Under the pieces are notes generated by a model. That model had not been told where the DNA came from. It ran no database searches and was given only the letters and a program-made list of their open reading frames with translations. Of a stretch of DNA of 20,013 bases, positions 1 to 8,622 are shown piece after piece. A program made the position numbers and the translations under genes. The stretch is from Thioalkalivibrio sp. (GTDB taxonomy: Bacteria; Pseudomonadota; Gammaproteobacteria; Ectothiorhodospirales; Ectothiorhodospiraceae), in NCBI GenBank assembly GCA_003555285.1, contig PWGH01000072.1, positions 1 through 20,013 on the forward strand. Direction: 5' to 3'. Positions within the stretch are counted from its first letter, which is position 1, and each line of letters opens with the position of its first letter.

Positions 1-1164
1 CCGGGAGCGGTCGATCTGCTGACCGTTGTACCAGGCACCCTCCATCTGCCGCAGTTCGCGTCGGTACACGCTTTCCTGGGTCTGGGTGTTGCCGGTGATG
101 GCGATGCGCCGCACGTACACGCGCGGGCCCGGGTCGATGAAGAAGGTTAGCGCCACTTCGCGGGCGGCCTCGTCGACCTCGGGAATCGGGTTGACGTTGG
201 CAAAGGCAAAGCCCTCGCGGCCCAGACGCTCGGTGATCTGCTCGGCGGAATCGATGACATCGCGCCGCGAGAAGGTCTGTCCGGGTTCCACCTGGACCAG
301 GTCCCGCAGCTCCGCCTCGGTGACGATCAGATCACCGGCCAGGTCCACCGAACCGATGGTGTAGCGGTCCCCTTCGTCGATGTTGATGGTGATGTAGATG
401 TCCTTGCGGTCCGGCGTCAGGGTCACCTGGGTCGAATCGATCTCGAAGTTCAGGTGGCCGGCATCGAGGTAGGTCGAGCGCAGCCGTTCCAGGTCGCCGG
501 ACAGCTTCTGGCGCGAGTAATTGTCGCGGCGGCTGAGAAAGGCCCACCACCGCGGCACGCCAGACTCGAACTGCCGGGTCAACCGGCGCTGCTCGAAGGC
601 CTCGTTACCGACGATGTTCACCGCGCGGATCTTCGCCACCTGCCCTTCGGCAATGGTGATATCCACATCGACCCGGTTGCGCGCGAGTTCGGTGATCTCG
701 ATGTCGATCTGCACGTTGTAGCGGCCGCGCGCCAGATACTGCTGGCGCATTTCGGTTTCCACCCGATCCAGGATCGTGCGGTTGAAGACCCGCCCGCGCT
801 GCAGACCGACCGAACTCAAGACATCGGTCAGCGCCTCCGACGGGATGTCCTTGTTGCCGCTGAACCGGATCTCGTTGATCGCCGGGCGTTCCTCGAGGAA
901 CACGATCAGCACGTTGTCCCGCCGGCCGAGTTGCACGTCGGAGAAGAACCCGGTCTGAAACAGCGCGCGGATCACCTCCGCGCTGCGGGCGTCCTCGAAA
1001 CGGTCGCCGACCTGCACCGGCAGATAGGTCAGCGCCGTGCCGGCACTGATGCGTTCCAGCCCCTCGATCTCGATGTCTTCGATCACGTAAGCCTGGGCGA
1101 AGAGCCCTCCGGAAGCCAACAGCAGCGCCCACAGCGTAAGGGCCTGCACAAGGTGTCGCGTCAT
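1..1164 (-). CDS. bamA: Outer membrane protein assembly factor BamA (N-terminal part, cut by window edge)
   Basis: BamA is the central subunit of the BAM complex, which folds and inserts beta-barrel proteins into the outer membrane. The frame starts at the ATG at 1164 and stays open to base 1, giving 388 residues, about half of the usual ~800. Residues 1-25 look like a Sec signal peptide (basic MTRHL, a Leu/Ala-rich core, cleavage near GLFAQA). Repeated POTRA modules follow: YVIEDIEIEGLERIS opens POTRA1, and later modules carry the NEIRFSGNKDI-type and KIRAVNIVGNEAF-type strands. The last module contains VYVRRIAITGN and ELRQMEGAWYN, the well-known POTRA5 signature just before the barrel. The beta-barrel lies outside the window. 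The gene is last in the visible operon, 42 nt after rseP, the usual gammaproteobacterial position. No strong Shine-Dalgarno is visible, and a TTG four codons upstream is an in-frame alternative start. Confidence 0.96.
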   Translation of the reverse strand, partial: MTRHLVQALTLWALLLASGGLFAQAYVIEDIEIEGLERISAGTALTYLPVQVGDRFEDARSAEVIRALFQTGFFSDVQLGRRDNVLIVFLEERPAINEIRFSGNKDIPSEALTDVLSSVGLQRGRVFNRTILDRVETEMRQQYLARGRYNVQIDIEITELARNRVDVDITIAEGQVAKIRAVNIVGNEAFEQRRLTRQFESGVPRWWAFLSRRDNYSRQKLSGDLERLRSTYLDAGHLNFEIDSTQVTLTPDRKDIYITINIDEGDRYTIGSVDLAGDLIVTEAELRDLVQVEPGQTFSRRDVIDSAEQITERLGREGFAFANVNPIPEVDEAAREVALTFFIDPGPRVYVRRIAITGNTQTQESVYRRELRQMEGAWYNGQQIDRSR

Positions 1165-1206
1165 GTTTGTCGCCAAGTCGATGGTGGGCTTGAAGTCGCG
1201 CCCGGA

Positions 1207-2568
1207 TTACCCGAACAAGCGTGTGAAGTCGTTGTACAGTGCGAGCAGCATCAGGGCGGCGATTGCCACCAGCCCGATCTGCTGCCCGATCAGTTGCGTG
1301 CGTTCGGATACCGGACTGCCCTTGATCCACTCCGCCACGTTATACATCAGATGGCCGCCGTCCAGCACCGGGACCGGCAGCAGGTTGATGATGCCCAGCG
1401 ACACGCTGACCAGCGCCAGAAAGCTGAGAAAGGCCGTCAGCCCGATCAGTGCCGTGGTACCCGCGAACTCGGCGATTGTAACCGGTCCGGCGATGTTTTT
1501 GACCGAGGCCTCACCGATGATCATGCGCCCGAGCACCCGCAGGGTCAGGATGCTGATCTCCCAGGTGCGCGCCGCGCCCTGCACAACGCTGTCGACCGGA
1601 CCCAGACGCACCAGCGTGCTCAATTCGCGCAGTTGCGGCTGATCCACGTCCACGCCGGCGCCGATGCGCCCGTGCACCTCGCCGTTCGTCTCGACCCGCG
1701 CCGGGGTCACACGCAGGTCCAGGCGCTCGCCGTTGCGCTCCACCCGCAGCTCCAGCGTCTCCCCCGGCGCGGCCTGGATCATGCGCACCCAGGCATTCCA
1801 ACTCGCCACCGGATCGCCGTTCACTTGCAACACCCGATCCCCCGGCTGCAGCCCGGCCTGGTCCGCGGGACTGCTGCCCTCGACCTGGCCGATCAGCGGA
1901 TCGAGCTCCGGCCGGTAGGGCGCGATGCCGAGACGTTCCAGAAAATGGCCCTCGCCCAGCAGTTCGCGGCGGTTTTCCAATTCCAGGGTCCGGGTGACCG
2001 CGCGCCCGTCGCGATCCTCCACGGTCAGGGTGACCCGGTCTGAACGTACCGCGTGGTCGAGCAGGCGCAGATTGGCCTGGTCCCAGTCCTGGACCGCGCG
2101 ATCGCCGATGCGCTGAATGATGTCGCCGCGCTCCAGGCCGGCCGCTGCCGCGGGGCTGTCGGCGGTCACCTCGCCGACCATCGGCTTCACGCCGGGCACC
2201 CCGATCATGAACATCGCGGCGTAGGCCACCAGCGCGAACAGGAAATTGGCCGCCGGACCGGCCACCACCACAAAGTTGCGGGCGCCCACCGACTGGCGAT
2301 TGAACGCGCGCACCGCCTCGTGTTCCGGCACCGGGCCCTCGCGCTCGTCGAGCATCTTCACATAGCCGCCGAGCGGGATCGCCGCGATCACGAATTCGGT
2401 GCGGTCGCGGCCGAGCACCCGGCGGTAGATCGGCCGGCCGAAGCCCACGGAGAAGCGCAGCACCCGCACGCCCATCAGGCGAGCGGCCAAGAAATGCCCG
2501 TACTCGTGAATGGTCACGAGGATCCCGATGGCCACGATGAACGCGGCAAGGCTGGTCAAGAAGGTCAT
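1207..2568 (-). CDS. rseP: Site-2 intramembrane zinc metalloprotease RseP
   Basis: RseP cuts the anti-sigma factor RseA within the inner membrane after DegS, releasing sigma E in the envelope-stress response; it also clears remnant signal peptides. The 453-residue product matches the E. coli length (about 450). The zinc-binding HEYGH motif is at residues 21-25 in the first membrane helix, and the third ligand motif LDG is at 402-404 inside LLPVPVLDGGH. Two PDZ domains lie between, at about 115-200 and 205-290, with the ligand loops SPAAAAGLERGD and SPADQAGLQPGD. Hydrophobic helices are seen near 95-120, 370-405 and 425-447. The start ATG at 2568 overlaps by one base the stop of a tiny ORF coming from the dxr end (TGATG), and no Shine-Dalgarno precedes it, so translation may be coupled. 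It sits between dxr and bamA, matching a role in outer-membrane protein stress. Confidence 0.97.
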   Translation of the reverse strand: MTFLTSLAAFIVAIGILVTIHEYGHFLAARLMGVRVLRFSVGFGRPIYRRVLGRDRTEFVIAAIPLGGYVKMLDEREGPVPEHEAVRAFNRQSVGARNFVVVAGPAANFLFALVAYAAMFMIGVPGVKPMVGEVTADSPAAAAGLERGDIIQRIGDRAVQDWDQANLRLLDHAVRSDRVTLTVEDRDGRAVTRTLELENRRELLGEGHFLERLGIAPYRPELDPLIGQVEGSSPADQAGLQPGDRVLQVNGDPVASWNAWVRMIQAAPGETLELRVERNGERLDLRVTPARVETNGEVHGRIGAGVDVDQPQLRELSTLVRLGPVDSVVQGAARTWEISILTLRVLGRMIIGEASVKNIAGPVTIAEFAGTTALIGLTAFLSFLALVSVSLGIINLLPVPVLDGGHLMYNVAEWIKGSPVSERTQLIGQQIGLVAIAALMLLALYNDFTRLFG

Positions 2569-2603
2569 CAGTTCAGCGTGTCACGGGTCGGTGGCAAGGT
2601 CAT
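2568..2603 (-). other. 11-codon mini-ORF bridging dxr and rseP
   Basis: An ATG overlaps the dxr stop codon (ATGA at 2603-2600). It opens a frame of 11 codons ([11 protein letters not shown]) that ends in a TGA whose last base is the first base of the rseP ATG (TGATG at 2570-2566). Neither this ORF nor rseP has a visible Shine-Dalgarno. The geometry would let a ribosome ending dxr restart, translate 11 codons and restart again at rseP. That function is inference; the peptide itself resembles nothing I know. Confidence 0.35.
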
Positions 2604-3802
2604 CGCTCGGTGATCGGGGCCGAAACCCAGGAATGTGCATAGTCCCGCGCCTGGGCGTCGGCCGCAAGGATCCCGCTCAAGGAATCGGCCTGTGCCGGCA
2701 CGATCACCGCGAGGGTGGCCTCGATCAGCCGGGCGATCGCGGTGAAGGGAATACGCTCGGCCAGGAAGGCCGCCACCGCGACCTCGTTGGCGGCATTGAG
2801 GACAGTGGTGGCGGTGCCCCCCGCGCGTAGCGCCTCGAAGGCCAGACGCAGGCACGGGAAGCGTTCCAGCGACGGAGCGGCGAAGTCCAGGCGCCCGACC
2901 GCGAACAGATCGAGCGGTGCGACCCCGGAGGCGATGCGCTCGGGCCAGGCCAGGCAGTGGGCAATTGGTGTTCGCATGTCGGGATTGCCCAGTTGCGCGA
3001 GCACCGAACCGTCGCTGTAGGCGACCATCGAGTGGATGATGCTCTGCGGATGCAGCACCACCTGGATTGCCGCCGGTTCGAGGGCAAACAACCAGCGCGC
3101 CTCGATCACCTCCAGGCCCTTGTTCATCATCGTCGCCGAATCGACCGAGATCTTGCGCCCCATTTCCCAATTCGGATGGGCGCAGGCCTCGTCGGGGGTG
3201 ATGCCGTCGAAGCGGTCCAGGGGGCGCTCCCGGAACGGGCCGCCGGAGGCGGTCAGCCAGATGCGCTCGGCGCCGTGCGGTGCCACGGGATCGGCGCAGC
3301 GATAGCCGGCGGGCAGGCACTGGAAGATTGCGTTGTGTTCGCTGTCGACCGGAAGCAGCGTCGCCCCGCTCTGCGCCACCGCGTCCATCAGCAGCGCCCC
3401 CGACATCACCAGCGCCTCCTTGTTCGCGAGCAGCAGGCGCTTGCCGGCCTGCGCGGCCGCGAGCGTCGGCAGCAGCCCCGCGGCCCCGACGATGGCCGCC
3501 ATCACCACGTCCACCTCCGGGGCCTCGGACACCGCGACCAGCGCCGCCGCCCCCACCTGGACCTCGGTGGCACAGCCCGCCCGGTGCAGACGATCGCGCA
3601 GCGTGGCACCGGCCTCCGGATCCACCATCACGGCATGGGCGGGCCGGTGTTCCAGGCATTGCGCGGTCAGTTGGTCGACGTTGGTATCGGCGGTCAGCGC
3701 ATGGACCTCGAAGCGCTCGCGCTGCCCGGCCAGCACGTCCAGCGTGCTCACGCCGATGCTGCCGGTGGCACCGAGGATGGTCACGCGTTCGCGGCGGGCC
3801 AT
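2600..3802 (-). CDS. dxr: 1-deoxy-D-xylulose 5-phosphate reductoisomerase
   Basis: Dxr (IspC) rearranges and reduces DXP to 2-C-methyl-D-erythritol 4-phosphate with NADPH. It is the committed step of the MEP pathway and the target of fosmidomycin. The product has 400 residues, the typical length. The N-terminal NADPH-binding loop GATGSIG is at 11-17. NKE is at 127-129, and the metal-binding segment D153-S154-E155 lies in [10 protein letters not shown]. The substrate-phosphate residues S186 (LTASGG) and H209 (AHPNW) follow, then N227, K228 and E231 in [11 protein letters not shown]. All key residues of the family are present, so it should be active. The ATG at 3802 follows the cdsA stop after a single base (TGA C ATG), so it is tightly coupled to cdsA. 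It supplies isoprenoid precursors to the uppS product made from the same operon. Confidence 0.97.
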   Translation of the reverse strand: MARRERVTILGATGSIGVSTLDVLAGQRERFEVHALTADTNVDQLTAQCLEHRPAHAVMVDPEAGATLRDRLHRAGCATEVQVGAAALVAVSEAPEVDVVMAAIVGAAGLLPTLAAAQAGKRLLLANKEALVMSGALLMDAVAQSGATLLPVDSEHNAIFQCLPAGYRCADPVAPHGAERIWLTASGGPFRERPLDRFDGITPDEACAHPNWEMGRKISVDSATMMNKGLEVIEARWLFALEPAAIQVVLHPQSIIHSMVAYSDGSVLAQLGNPDMRTPIAHCLAWPERIASGVAPLDLFAVGRLDFAAPSLERFPCLRLAFEALRAGGTATTVLNAANEVAVAAFLAERIPFTAIARLIEATLAVIVPAQADSLSGILAADAQARDYAHSWVSAPITER

Positions 3803-3803
3803 G

Positions 3804-4640
3804 TCAGGACGTCCCCGCGGGCCACAGCGCGAGCCACAGCAGACCGATCAGGAACACCGGCGCTGCCGCGGTCAGGCTATCGATGCGATCGAGGATGCCG
3901 CCGTGCCCGGGCAGCAGGGTGCCGCTGTCCTTGGCCCCGGCCTCCCGCTTCAACACGCTCTCCTGCAGATCCCCGGCCACCGACACCAGCGCCACAACCA
4001 GGCTCAGAAGCCCGAAGACCAGCGCATCCATGCCCAGGAAGTCGAAGCTCCAGGCGCCGCCTGCGGCCACCGGGATCACCGTGAACAGGGCCCCGAGCAG
4101 GCCCTCGCGGGTCTTGCCCGGGCTGATTTCCGGCGCCAGCGGGCTGCGCCCGAAACGGCGTCCGACGAAGTAGGCGCCGGTGTCCGCCGCCGCCACCAGG
4201 ATAATCAGGTAGAACACCAGCATCGGGCTGGTAGCGTGCAACCAGACCAGCGCGAGCGCCGCCGGCACCAGGGTCAGAAAGCCCGCCCCGCGCAACAGCC
4301 CGCGTCCCCAGGGCCGCGTGGCCAGGCCCACGCGATAGGTGGTCAGGCCGATGAAGACCACCAGCCACCAGAGCAACGCCAGACCGAGCACTGCCAGGTG
4401 CACCGTCGACCAGCCGCGCACCGCCAAAAGCAGCAACACGCCCACCAGCCCCGCCAGCAGGATCACGAAGACCATTCGCGCCACCGGCGTGCTCAGGCCG
4501 CTGAGCCGCGCCCATTCCGCCGCGCCCAGCAGCATCACGCCGAACACCACGGCGCCGAACAGCCAGGTCGGGCCGAGGCCGATCAGCAGCGCCAACGGGA
4601 TGACGATCAGCAGGGCCGTGAGCACCCGCTGCCTAAGCAT
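3804..4640 (-). CDS. cdsA: Phosphatidate cytidylyltransferase (CDP-diacylglycerol synthase)
   Basis: CdsA makes CDP-diacylglycerol from phosphatidic acid and CTP in the inner membrane, the branch point for all phospholipids. The 278-residue product (E. coli about 285) is almost entirely hydrophobic, with about eight membrane helices. The C-terminal CDP-alcohol signature runs from [10 protein letters not shown] (223-232) through KDSG (237-240) to [14 protein letters not shown] (242-255), with conserved acidic residues D251 and D254. SPGKTREG at 173-180 is also typical. I chose the ATG at 4640 (MLRQRVL), just before the first membrane helix. The frame is open 48 codons further up to 4784, but that part overlaps uppS and is Arg/Pro-rich, as expected from shadow sequence. 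The gene is 35 nt after uppS and 1 nt before dxr. No Shine-Dalgarno is visible ahead of it. Confidence 0.95.
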   Translation of the reverse strand: MLRQRVLTALLIVIPLALLIGLGPTWLFGAVVFGVMLLGAAEWARLSGLSTPVARMVFVILLAGLVGVLLLLAVRGWSTVHLAVLGLALLWWLVVFIGLTTYRVGLATRPWGRGLLRGAGFLTLVPAALALVWLHATSPMLVFYLIILVAAADTGAYFVGRRFGRSPLAPEISPGKTREGLLGALFTVIPVAAGGAWSFDFLGMDALVFGLLSLVVALVSVAGDLQESVLKREAGAKDSGTLLPGHGGILDRIDSLTAAAPVFLIGLLWLALWPAGTS

Positions 4641-4675
4641 GGGCGCGCCCACGAACAACGGGCCCGGGCGTCGAC

Positions 4676-5425
4676 CTAGGCATCGACGGACTCGTCGGCG
4701 GCCTCGGTGCGCCCGAAACGGCGCTGACGCAGCGCATAGGAATCCAGCGTCTGCTGGAGTTCCGGGGCGCCGACGTCCGGCCATAGGGTGTCCAGGAAAT
4801 ACAGTTCCGCGTACGCCGCCTGCCAGAGCAGGAAGTTACTGATGCGCTGCTCGCCGCCGGTGCGGACCAACAGATCCAACGGGGGCACGCCAGCCGTGCT
4901 GAGATACCCATCGAAGGCGGCCGGATCCGGCGGCGTTTCACCGCTGGCGCGGATCCATTGCTGCGCGGCCTGCAGGATATCCCAGCGGCCCCCGTAGCCA
5001 AGCGCCACCAACAGGGTCATCGTGCGATTGGTGGCGGTTGCGGCCTCGGCCTCGGCCATGCGCGTTCGCAGGTCCTCGGGGAAGGCCGCGCGCTCGCCGA
5101 TGAAACGCAGGCGGATGCCCTTCTCGCGCAACTCCGGCAATTCCGCCTCGATCGCACTGACGAAGAGTTCGAAAAGGGCCTCGACCTCGGCCGCGGGCCG
5201 CCCCCAGTTCTCGCTGCTGAACGCGAATACGGTCAGCGCCTGGATGCCTTGATTGGCATAGAACTCCACCGCCGCTCGGGTGGCGCGCAGGCCGGCCCGG
5301 TGCCCCTCGCTGCGCGACAGGCCACGGGCCTGCGCCCAGCGGCCGTTACCGTCCATGATGATGGCCACATGCCGGGGCACGGCGGCCGGTACCGCGGTAA
5401 GGCCCGATTCGGCTGCGGGGGTCAT
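4676..5425 (-). CDS. uppS: Isoprenyl transferase: (2Z,6E)-undecaprenyl diphosphate synthase
   Basis: UppS (IspU) condenses eight isopentenyl diphosphates onto farnesyl diphosphate to make the C55 lipid carrier used for peptidoglycan and O-antigen. The cis-prenyltransferase signature RHVAIIMDGNGRWA holds the catalytic Asp (residue 25 from the chosen start). FSSENW and the C-terminal RTGGEQRISNFLLWQ and YAELYF motifs, which bind Mg and diphosphate, are all present. The length of 249 residues is typical. I chose the ATG at 5425, which puts the catalytic Asp at the usual distance from the N-terminus. A TTG at 5443 in the same frame adds six residues and overlaps the frr stop (TTGA). It has a GGAGG only one base upstream, too close for a normal ribosome site. 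The start is therefore uncertain by six codons; the function is not. Confidence 0.95.
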   Translation of the reverse strand: MTPAAESGLTAVPAAVPRHVAIIMDGNGRWAQARGLSRSEGHRAGLRATRAAVEFYANQGIQALTVFAFSSENWGRPAAEVEALFELFVSAIEAELPELREKGIRLRFIGERAAFPEDLRTRMAEAEAATATNRTMTLLVALGYGGRWDILQAAQQWIRASGETPPDPAAFDGYLSTAGVPPLDLLVRTGGEQRISNFLLWQAAYAELYFLDTLWPDVGAPELQQTLDSYALRQRRFGRTEAADESVDA

Positions 5426-5433
5426 CGTGCGCG

Positions 5434-5450
5434 TGGAGGTCAAACCTCCA
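5434..5450 (-). promoter_or_regulatory. 7-bp hairpin over the frr stop and uppS start region
   Basis: TGGAGGT, a 3-base loop, then ACCTCCA form a perfect 7-bp inverted repeat. The 5' arm contains GGAGG, the only Shine-Dalgarno-like sequence near the uppS start, and the loop plus adjoining bases hold the frr TGA. If folded in mRNA, it would hide that site until ribosomes translating frr open it, a usual design for translational coupling. This role is inference from the sequence. Confidence 0.4.
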
Positions 5451-5997
5451 TCAACTCCGCTTCCTTCTCCGCCAGCATCTTGTCGATGCGGGCGACGTGC
5501 TCGTCGGTGAGTTTCTGGATCCGTTCCTCGCCGCGATGCTCGTCGTCCTCGGAAATGGCCTTGTCCTTGACCCTCTGCTTGAGCGTGTGGTTAGCATCGC
5601 GGCGGATGTTGCGCACGGCAATGCGCGCATTTTCCGCCTCACTGCGCACCACCTTCACCAGGTCCTTGCGCCGCTCCTCGGTCAGCGAGGGCAGCGGCAC
5701 CCGGATCACGGTCCCGACGTTGGACGGGTTCAGGCCAAGATCGGAGGTCATGATCGCCTTTTCCACCTTGGCCATCATGCCGCGCTCCCACGGGCTCACG
5801 AGCAAGGTGCGCGCGTCCTCGGCGGTCACGCTGGCGACCTGATTGATCGGCACCTCGGACCCGTAGTAGTCGACCAGCACATGGTCGAGCAGGCTGGGGT
5901 GCGCCCGGCCGGTACGGATCTTCACGAACTCCAGATGCAGCGCCTCGAGCGTCTTGTCCATCCGCTCGCTGGCGTCCTTGAATACGTCTTGTGTCAT
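5440..5997 (-). CDS. frr: Ribosome recycling factor
   Basis: RRF works with EF-G to split the post-termination ribosome and free the mRNA. The product has 185 residues, the standard length. The N-terminal helix contains [25 protein letters not shown], and domain II follows with [15 protein letters not shown]. The long conserved stretch ending in [17 protein letters not shown] is characteristic. The C-terminal helix carries [14 protein letters not shown], then the [16 protein letters not shown] motif and a charged coiled-coil tail. The ATG at 5997 overlaps the pyrH stop in an ATGA, so the two are translationally coupled. Its own stop overlaps a possible TTG start for uppS. This pyrH-frr-uppS order is the standard gammaproteobacterial one. 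Confidence 0.97.
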   Translation of the reverse strand: MTQDVFKDASERMDKTLEALHLEFVKIRTGRAHPSLLDHVLVDYYGSEVPINQVASVTAEDARTLLVSPWERGMMAKVEKAIMTSDLGLNPSNVGTVIRVPLPSLTEERRKDLVKVVRSEAENARIAVRNIRRDANHTLKQRVKDKAISEDDEHRGEERIQKLTDEHVARIDKMLAEKEAELMEV

Positions 5998-6728
5998 TGC
6001 TGGCTCCCCTCGACCAAGGTCCCGATCGACTCGCCCATCACCAGGCGCAGCAGATCCCCCTTGGCGAACATGTTCATGACTCGAAGCGGAAGGTTATTGT
6101 CCCGGCACATCACCAGCGCCGTGGTGTCCATCACCCCCAGACGCCGTTCCAGGGCCTCGTCGAAGCTCAGGCGGTCGAAACGGCGAGCATCGCTATTCTG
6201 CATGGGATCGGAATCGTACACGCCGTCGACCTTGGTCGCCTTGATCATCAAATCGGCATTGATCTCGATCGCGCGCAGGCTGGCGGCCGAATCCGTGGTG
6301 AAGAAGGGATTGCCGGTGCCGGCGGCAAACACCACGATCCGGCCCTTCTCCAGATGGCGCACCGCGCGCCGGCGGATGTAGTCCTCGCACACCTGATTGA
6401 TGCGGATCGCCGACATCACCCGACAGAAGCGTCCGGTGCGCTCGATCGCATCCTGCAGCGCCAGCGCGTTGATCACCGTGGCGAGCATGCCCATGTGATC
6501 CCCGGTGACCCGGTCCATCCCGCCCTCGGCGAGCCCCGCGCCTCGGAAGATGTTCCCGCCGCCGATCACGATACCGATTTCGACCCCGAGCCGGGATAAC
6601 TCCGCGACCTCCTGGGCGACCTGAGCCAGCACCAGGGGATCGACGCCGTACTCCTGCGCCCCCATGAAGGCCTCGCCGCTGAGCTTCAGGAGAATGCGCT
6701 TGTAGGCGGGCTGGTCTTCCTGATTCAT
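5994..6728 (-). CDS. pyrH: Uridylate kinase (UMP kinase)
   Basis: PyrH phosphorylates UMP to UDP in pyrimidine nucleotide synthesis; the bacterial enzyme is a hexamer of the amino-acid-kinase fold, activated by GTP and inhibited by UTP. The 244-residue product shows [12 protein letters not shown] (12-23), GGGNIFRG (56-63), GDHMGM (76-81), [13 protein letters not shown] (137-149) and [11 protein letters not shown] (165-175), which form the phosphate, UMP and ATP sites. The length is normal (E. coli 241). The ATG at 6728 has a good Shine-Dalgarno (AAGGAG, four bases upstream), which settles the start. It follows tsf by 87 nt and overlaps frr by four bases. All active-site motifs are intact. Confidence 0.97.
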   Translation of the reverse strand: MNQEDQPAYKRILLKLSGEAFMGAQEYGVDPLVLAQVAQEVAELSRLGVEIGIVIGGGNIFRGAGLAEGGMDRVTGDHMGMLATVINALALQDAIERTGRFCRVMSAIRINQVCEDYIRRRAVRHLEKGRIVVFAAGTGNPFFTTDSAASLRAIEINADLMIKATKVDGVYDSDPMQNSDARRFDRLSFDEALERRLGVMDTTALVMCRDNNLPLRVMNMFAKGDLLRLVMGESIGTLVEGSQQ

Positions 6729-6771
6729 GGGGCTCCTTGATGGCGGGTGGAAGACGGCGGATGGGAAACAG

Positions 6772-6798
6772 TCGGGGGCGGTCGAGCCACCCCCCCGA
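6772..6798 (-). other. GC-rich inverted repeat in the tsf-pyrH spacer
   Basis: In the 87-nt spacer, TCGGGGG at 6772-6778 can pair with CCCCCGA at 6792-6798 around a 13-base loop. No run of T follows on the minus strand, so this is not a complete intrinsic terminator. It could lower read-through into pyrH or stabilise the processed rpsB-tsf mRNA; this is inference. Confidence 0.3.
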
Positions 6799-6815
6799 GC
6801 ACTCAGGCCGACAGG

Positions 6816-7688
6816 CTACTCGCTGGCGCGAGCCTGGGCCATCACTTCCTCGGCAAAGTTCTCGCTCTTCTTCTCGATGCCCTCGCCGACGCCGTAGCGC
6901 ACGAAGCTCGTCACTTCGGCCCCCTGCTCCTTCAGCAGTTGCCCGACCGTCTGGTCGGGGTTCTTCACGAAGGGCTGACCGACCAGGGTCACCTCGGCCA
7001 GGAACTTGCGGATGCGGCCCTCGACCATCTTCTCGACGATCTCGGCCGGCTTGCCCGACTCCTCGGCCTGGGCGCGGAAGATGCTGCGCTCCTTCTCCAC
7101 CAGCTCGGTGGGGACCTGGTCGGCGTCGATACAGACCGGGCGGCTGGCGGCGATGTGCATCGCGATGTCCTTCGCCAGGGCCTCGTCGCCGCCCTTCAGC
7201 GCGACCACCACGCCGATGCGGGCGCCGTGCAGGTAGACCCCGAGCGGGCCTTCGCTGTGCACCCGCTCGAAGCGGCGCACCTGGACGTTCTCGCCGATCT
7301 TTGCGATCAGCAGGGCCCGGTGGGCCTCCAGCGTCTGACCGTCGTGCTCGGTGGTCATCAGGGTGTCGACGCTATCGGCCCCGCTGGTCAGCGCCACCTG
7401 GGCGCAGGTGGCCGCGAACTGCTGGAAATGCGGGTCCTTCGCGACGAAATCGGTTTCCGAGTTGACCTCGATGATCGCGGCCAGCTGATCCTGTGCGGCA
7501 ACCTCGACCCGGCCCTCGGCGGCAATGCGGCTGGCCTTCTTGTCGGCCTTGGCCTGGCCGGACTTGCGCATCAGTTCGATCGCGGCCTCGATATCGCCCC
7601 CGGTTTCGGTGAGTGCCTTCTTGCACTCCATCATGCCGGCGCCGGTGCGCTCGCGCAGTTCTTTGACTAGGGCAGCAGTGATCTGCAT
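6816..7688 (-). CDS. tsf: Translation elongation factor Ts
   Basis: EF-Ts is the nucleotide exchange factor that turns EF-Tu-GDP back into EF-Tu-GTP. The product has 290 residues (E. coli 283). The N-terminal UBA-like domain holds [20 protein letters not shown] (8-27), followed by the core domain with [11 protein letters not shown]. The T79-D80-F81 there is the motif that disturbs Mg binding in EF-Tu. The C-terminal part carries [17 protein letters not shown], also diagnostic. The ATG at 7688 is preceded by AGGAG at a 6-7 base spacing, a good ribosome site. It follows rpsB by 57 nt, a spacer occupied by a strong hairpin, and precedes pyrH. The rpsB-tsf pair is one of the best conserved gene pairs in bacteria. 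Confidence 0.97.
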   Translation of the reverse strand: MQITAALVKELRERTGAGMMECKKALTETGGDIEAAIELMRKSGQAKADKKASRIAAEGRVEVAAQDQLAAIIEVNSETDFVAKDPHFQQFAATCAQVALTSGADSVDTLMTTEHDGQTLEAHRALLIAKIGENVQVRRFERVHSEGPLGVYLHGARIGVVVALKGGDEALAKDIAMHIAASRPVCIDADQVPTELVEKERSIFRAQAEESGKPAEIVEKMVEGRIRKFLAEVTLVGQPFVKNPDQTVGQLLKEQGAEVTSFVRYGVGEGIEKKSENFAEEVMAQARASE

Positions 7689-7708
7689 GAAAGACTCCTG
7701 AAGAATGA

Positions 7709-7737
7709 GCCGGCCGCGCGTTCGCGCAGCGGCCGGC
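7709..7737 (-). terminator. Strong hairpin between rpsB and tsf (attenuator or processing site)
   Basis: GCCGGCCGCGCG at 7709-7720, a 4-base loop at 7721-7724, and CGCAGCGGCCGGC at 7725-7737 form a 12-bp stem with one bulged base. The loop reads CGAA on the transcribed strand. After the stem the transcript continues CUCAUUCUUC, which is pyrimidine-rich but not a true U-tract. It fills the spacer between the two genes and ends just ahead of the tsf ribosome site. A partial terminator or an RNA stability element are the likeliest roles, since tsf and everything behind it must still be transcribed. Confidence 0.5.
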
Positions 7738-7745
7738 AGAAGGGG

Positions 7746-8498
7746 TTAGACCTCGGCGCTGGACTCGGAAGGGACCTCGGCTTGCGCGAAGTCCTCTTCC
7801 TGCACGCCGGTCGCGGTCGCGCCCTTGGCCTCGATGATGGTGTCGGCCACTGCCGCGACGTAGAGCTGGATCGCGCGCATCGCATCGTCGTTGCCCGGGA
7901 TCACATACTCGATCCCCTCGGGGTTGTTGTTCGAGTCGACGACGGCAATCACCGGGATGCCGCGCTTCTTCGCCTCGGCGACCGCGATCTTCTCGTAGCC
8001 GGTGTCGACGACGAACATCGCGTCGGGCATGCGGTTCATGTCCTTGATGCCGCCGAGGCTGCGCTCGAGCTTCTCCTGCTCGCGGATCAGCATCAGGCCT
8101 TCCTTCTTGTTCAGGCGCTCGATGCTGCCGTCGGCGCGCATGGCCTCGATGTCCTTCAGGCGCTTGATCGACTGCTTCACGGTGTTGAAGTTGGTCAGCA
8201 TGCCGCCCAACCAGCGGTGGTTCACAAAGGGCATGTTGCAGCGGCGCGCCTCTTCCCCGACCACGGTCTGCGCCGAGCGCTTGGTGCCGACGAACATGAT
8301 CTTGCCGCCATCGGCGGCGATCTTGCCCATGAAGTTCAACGCGTCGTTGAACATCGGCAGGCTCTTCTCGAGGTTGATGATGTGGATCTTGTTGCGCTCA
8401 CCGAAGATGTAGGGGGCCATCTTCGGGTGCCAGTAGCGGGTCTGGTGGCCGAAATGGACGCCGGCTTCGAGCATTTGACGCATGGTAACGAGGGACAT
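7746..8498 (-). CDS. rpsB: 30S ribosomal protein S2
   Basis: S2 joins the 30S subunit late and helps hold S1 near the mRNA exit. The product has 250 residues (E. coli 241). The start [20 protein letters not shown] and the following [23 protein letters not shown] are the S2 signature 1. [22 protein letters not shown] and the later [30 protein letters not shown] signature region are all intact. The C-terminal tail (after [10 protein letters not shown]) is acidic and variable, as in other species. The ATG at 8498 has AGGAG seven bases upstream. It is the first gene of the long minus-strand operon, behind a recognisable promoter and a structured leader. Confidence 0.98.
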   Translation of the reverse strand: MSLVTMRQMLEAGVHFGHQTRYWHPKMAPYIFGERNKIHIINLEKSLPMFNDALNFMGKIAADGGKIMFVGTKRSAQTVVGEEARRCNMPFVNHRWLGGMLTNFNTVKQSIKRLKDIEAMRADGSIERLNKKEGLMLIREQEKLERSLGGIKDMNRMPDAMFVVDTGYEKIAVAEAKKRGIPVIAVVDSNNNPEGIEYVIPGNDDAMRAIQLYVAAVADTIIEAKGATATGVQEEDFAQAEVPSESSAEV

Positions 8499-8622
8499 GG
8501 TGGATCTCCTGATCTAGGGTTGGGCCTCCACGCATCCCGGCCTGAAACCCGTCGCAGAGGACGAGCACCCAACAGACCGTGCCGATACGTGTGTGGATTT
8601 AAGGTTTTGATTGCCCCAGGGG
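8499..8622 (-). promoter_or_regulatory. Structured 5' leader of rpsB (candidate S2 autoregulatory site)
   Basis: About 124 nt of untranslated leader lie between the predicted transcript start and rpsB. On the minus strand GTTGGG (8573-8568) can pair with CCCAAC (8524-8519). Nested inside, CTCGTC (8565-8560) pairs with GACGGG (8553-8548) around a 6-base loop. The Shine-Dalgarno AGGAG lies just downstream of the outer stem. S2 is known to repress its own operon in gammaproteobacteria through a folded rpsB leader. That this leader is the operator is inference from position and fold, not from a checked alignment. Confidence 0.45.

Noticed and set aside
454..2043. 529-residue plus-strand open frame over bamA and rseP
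   Set aside because: It is antisense to two clear conserved genes and has the His/Gln/Arg-rich make-up of shadow frames in GC-rich DNA.
2957..4679. Long plus-strand open frames over dxr and cdsA
   Set aside because: Low-complexity Arg/Ala/Gln composition with no family motif; the minus-strand genes show complete active sites.
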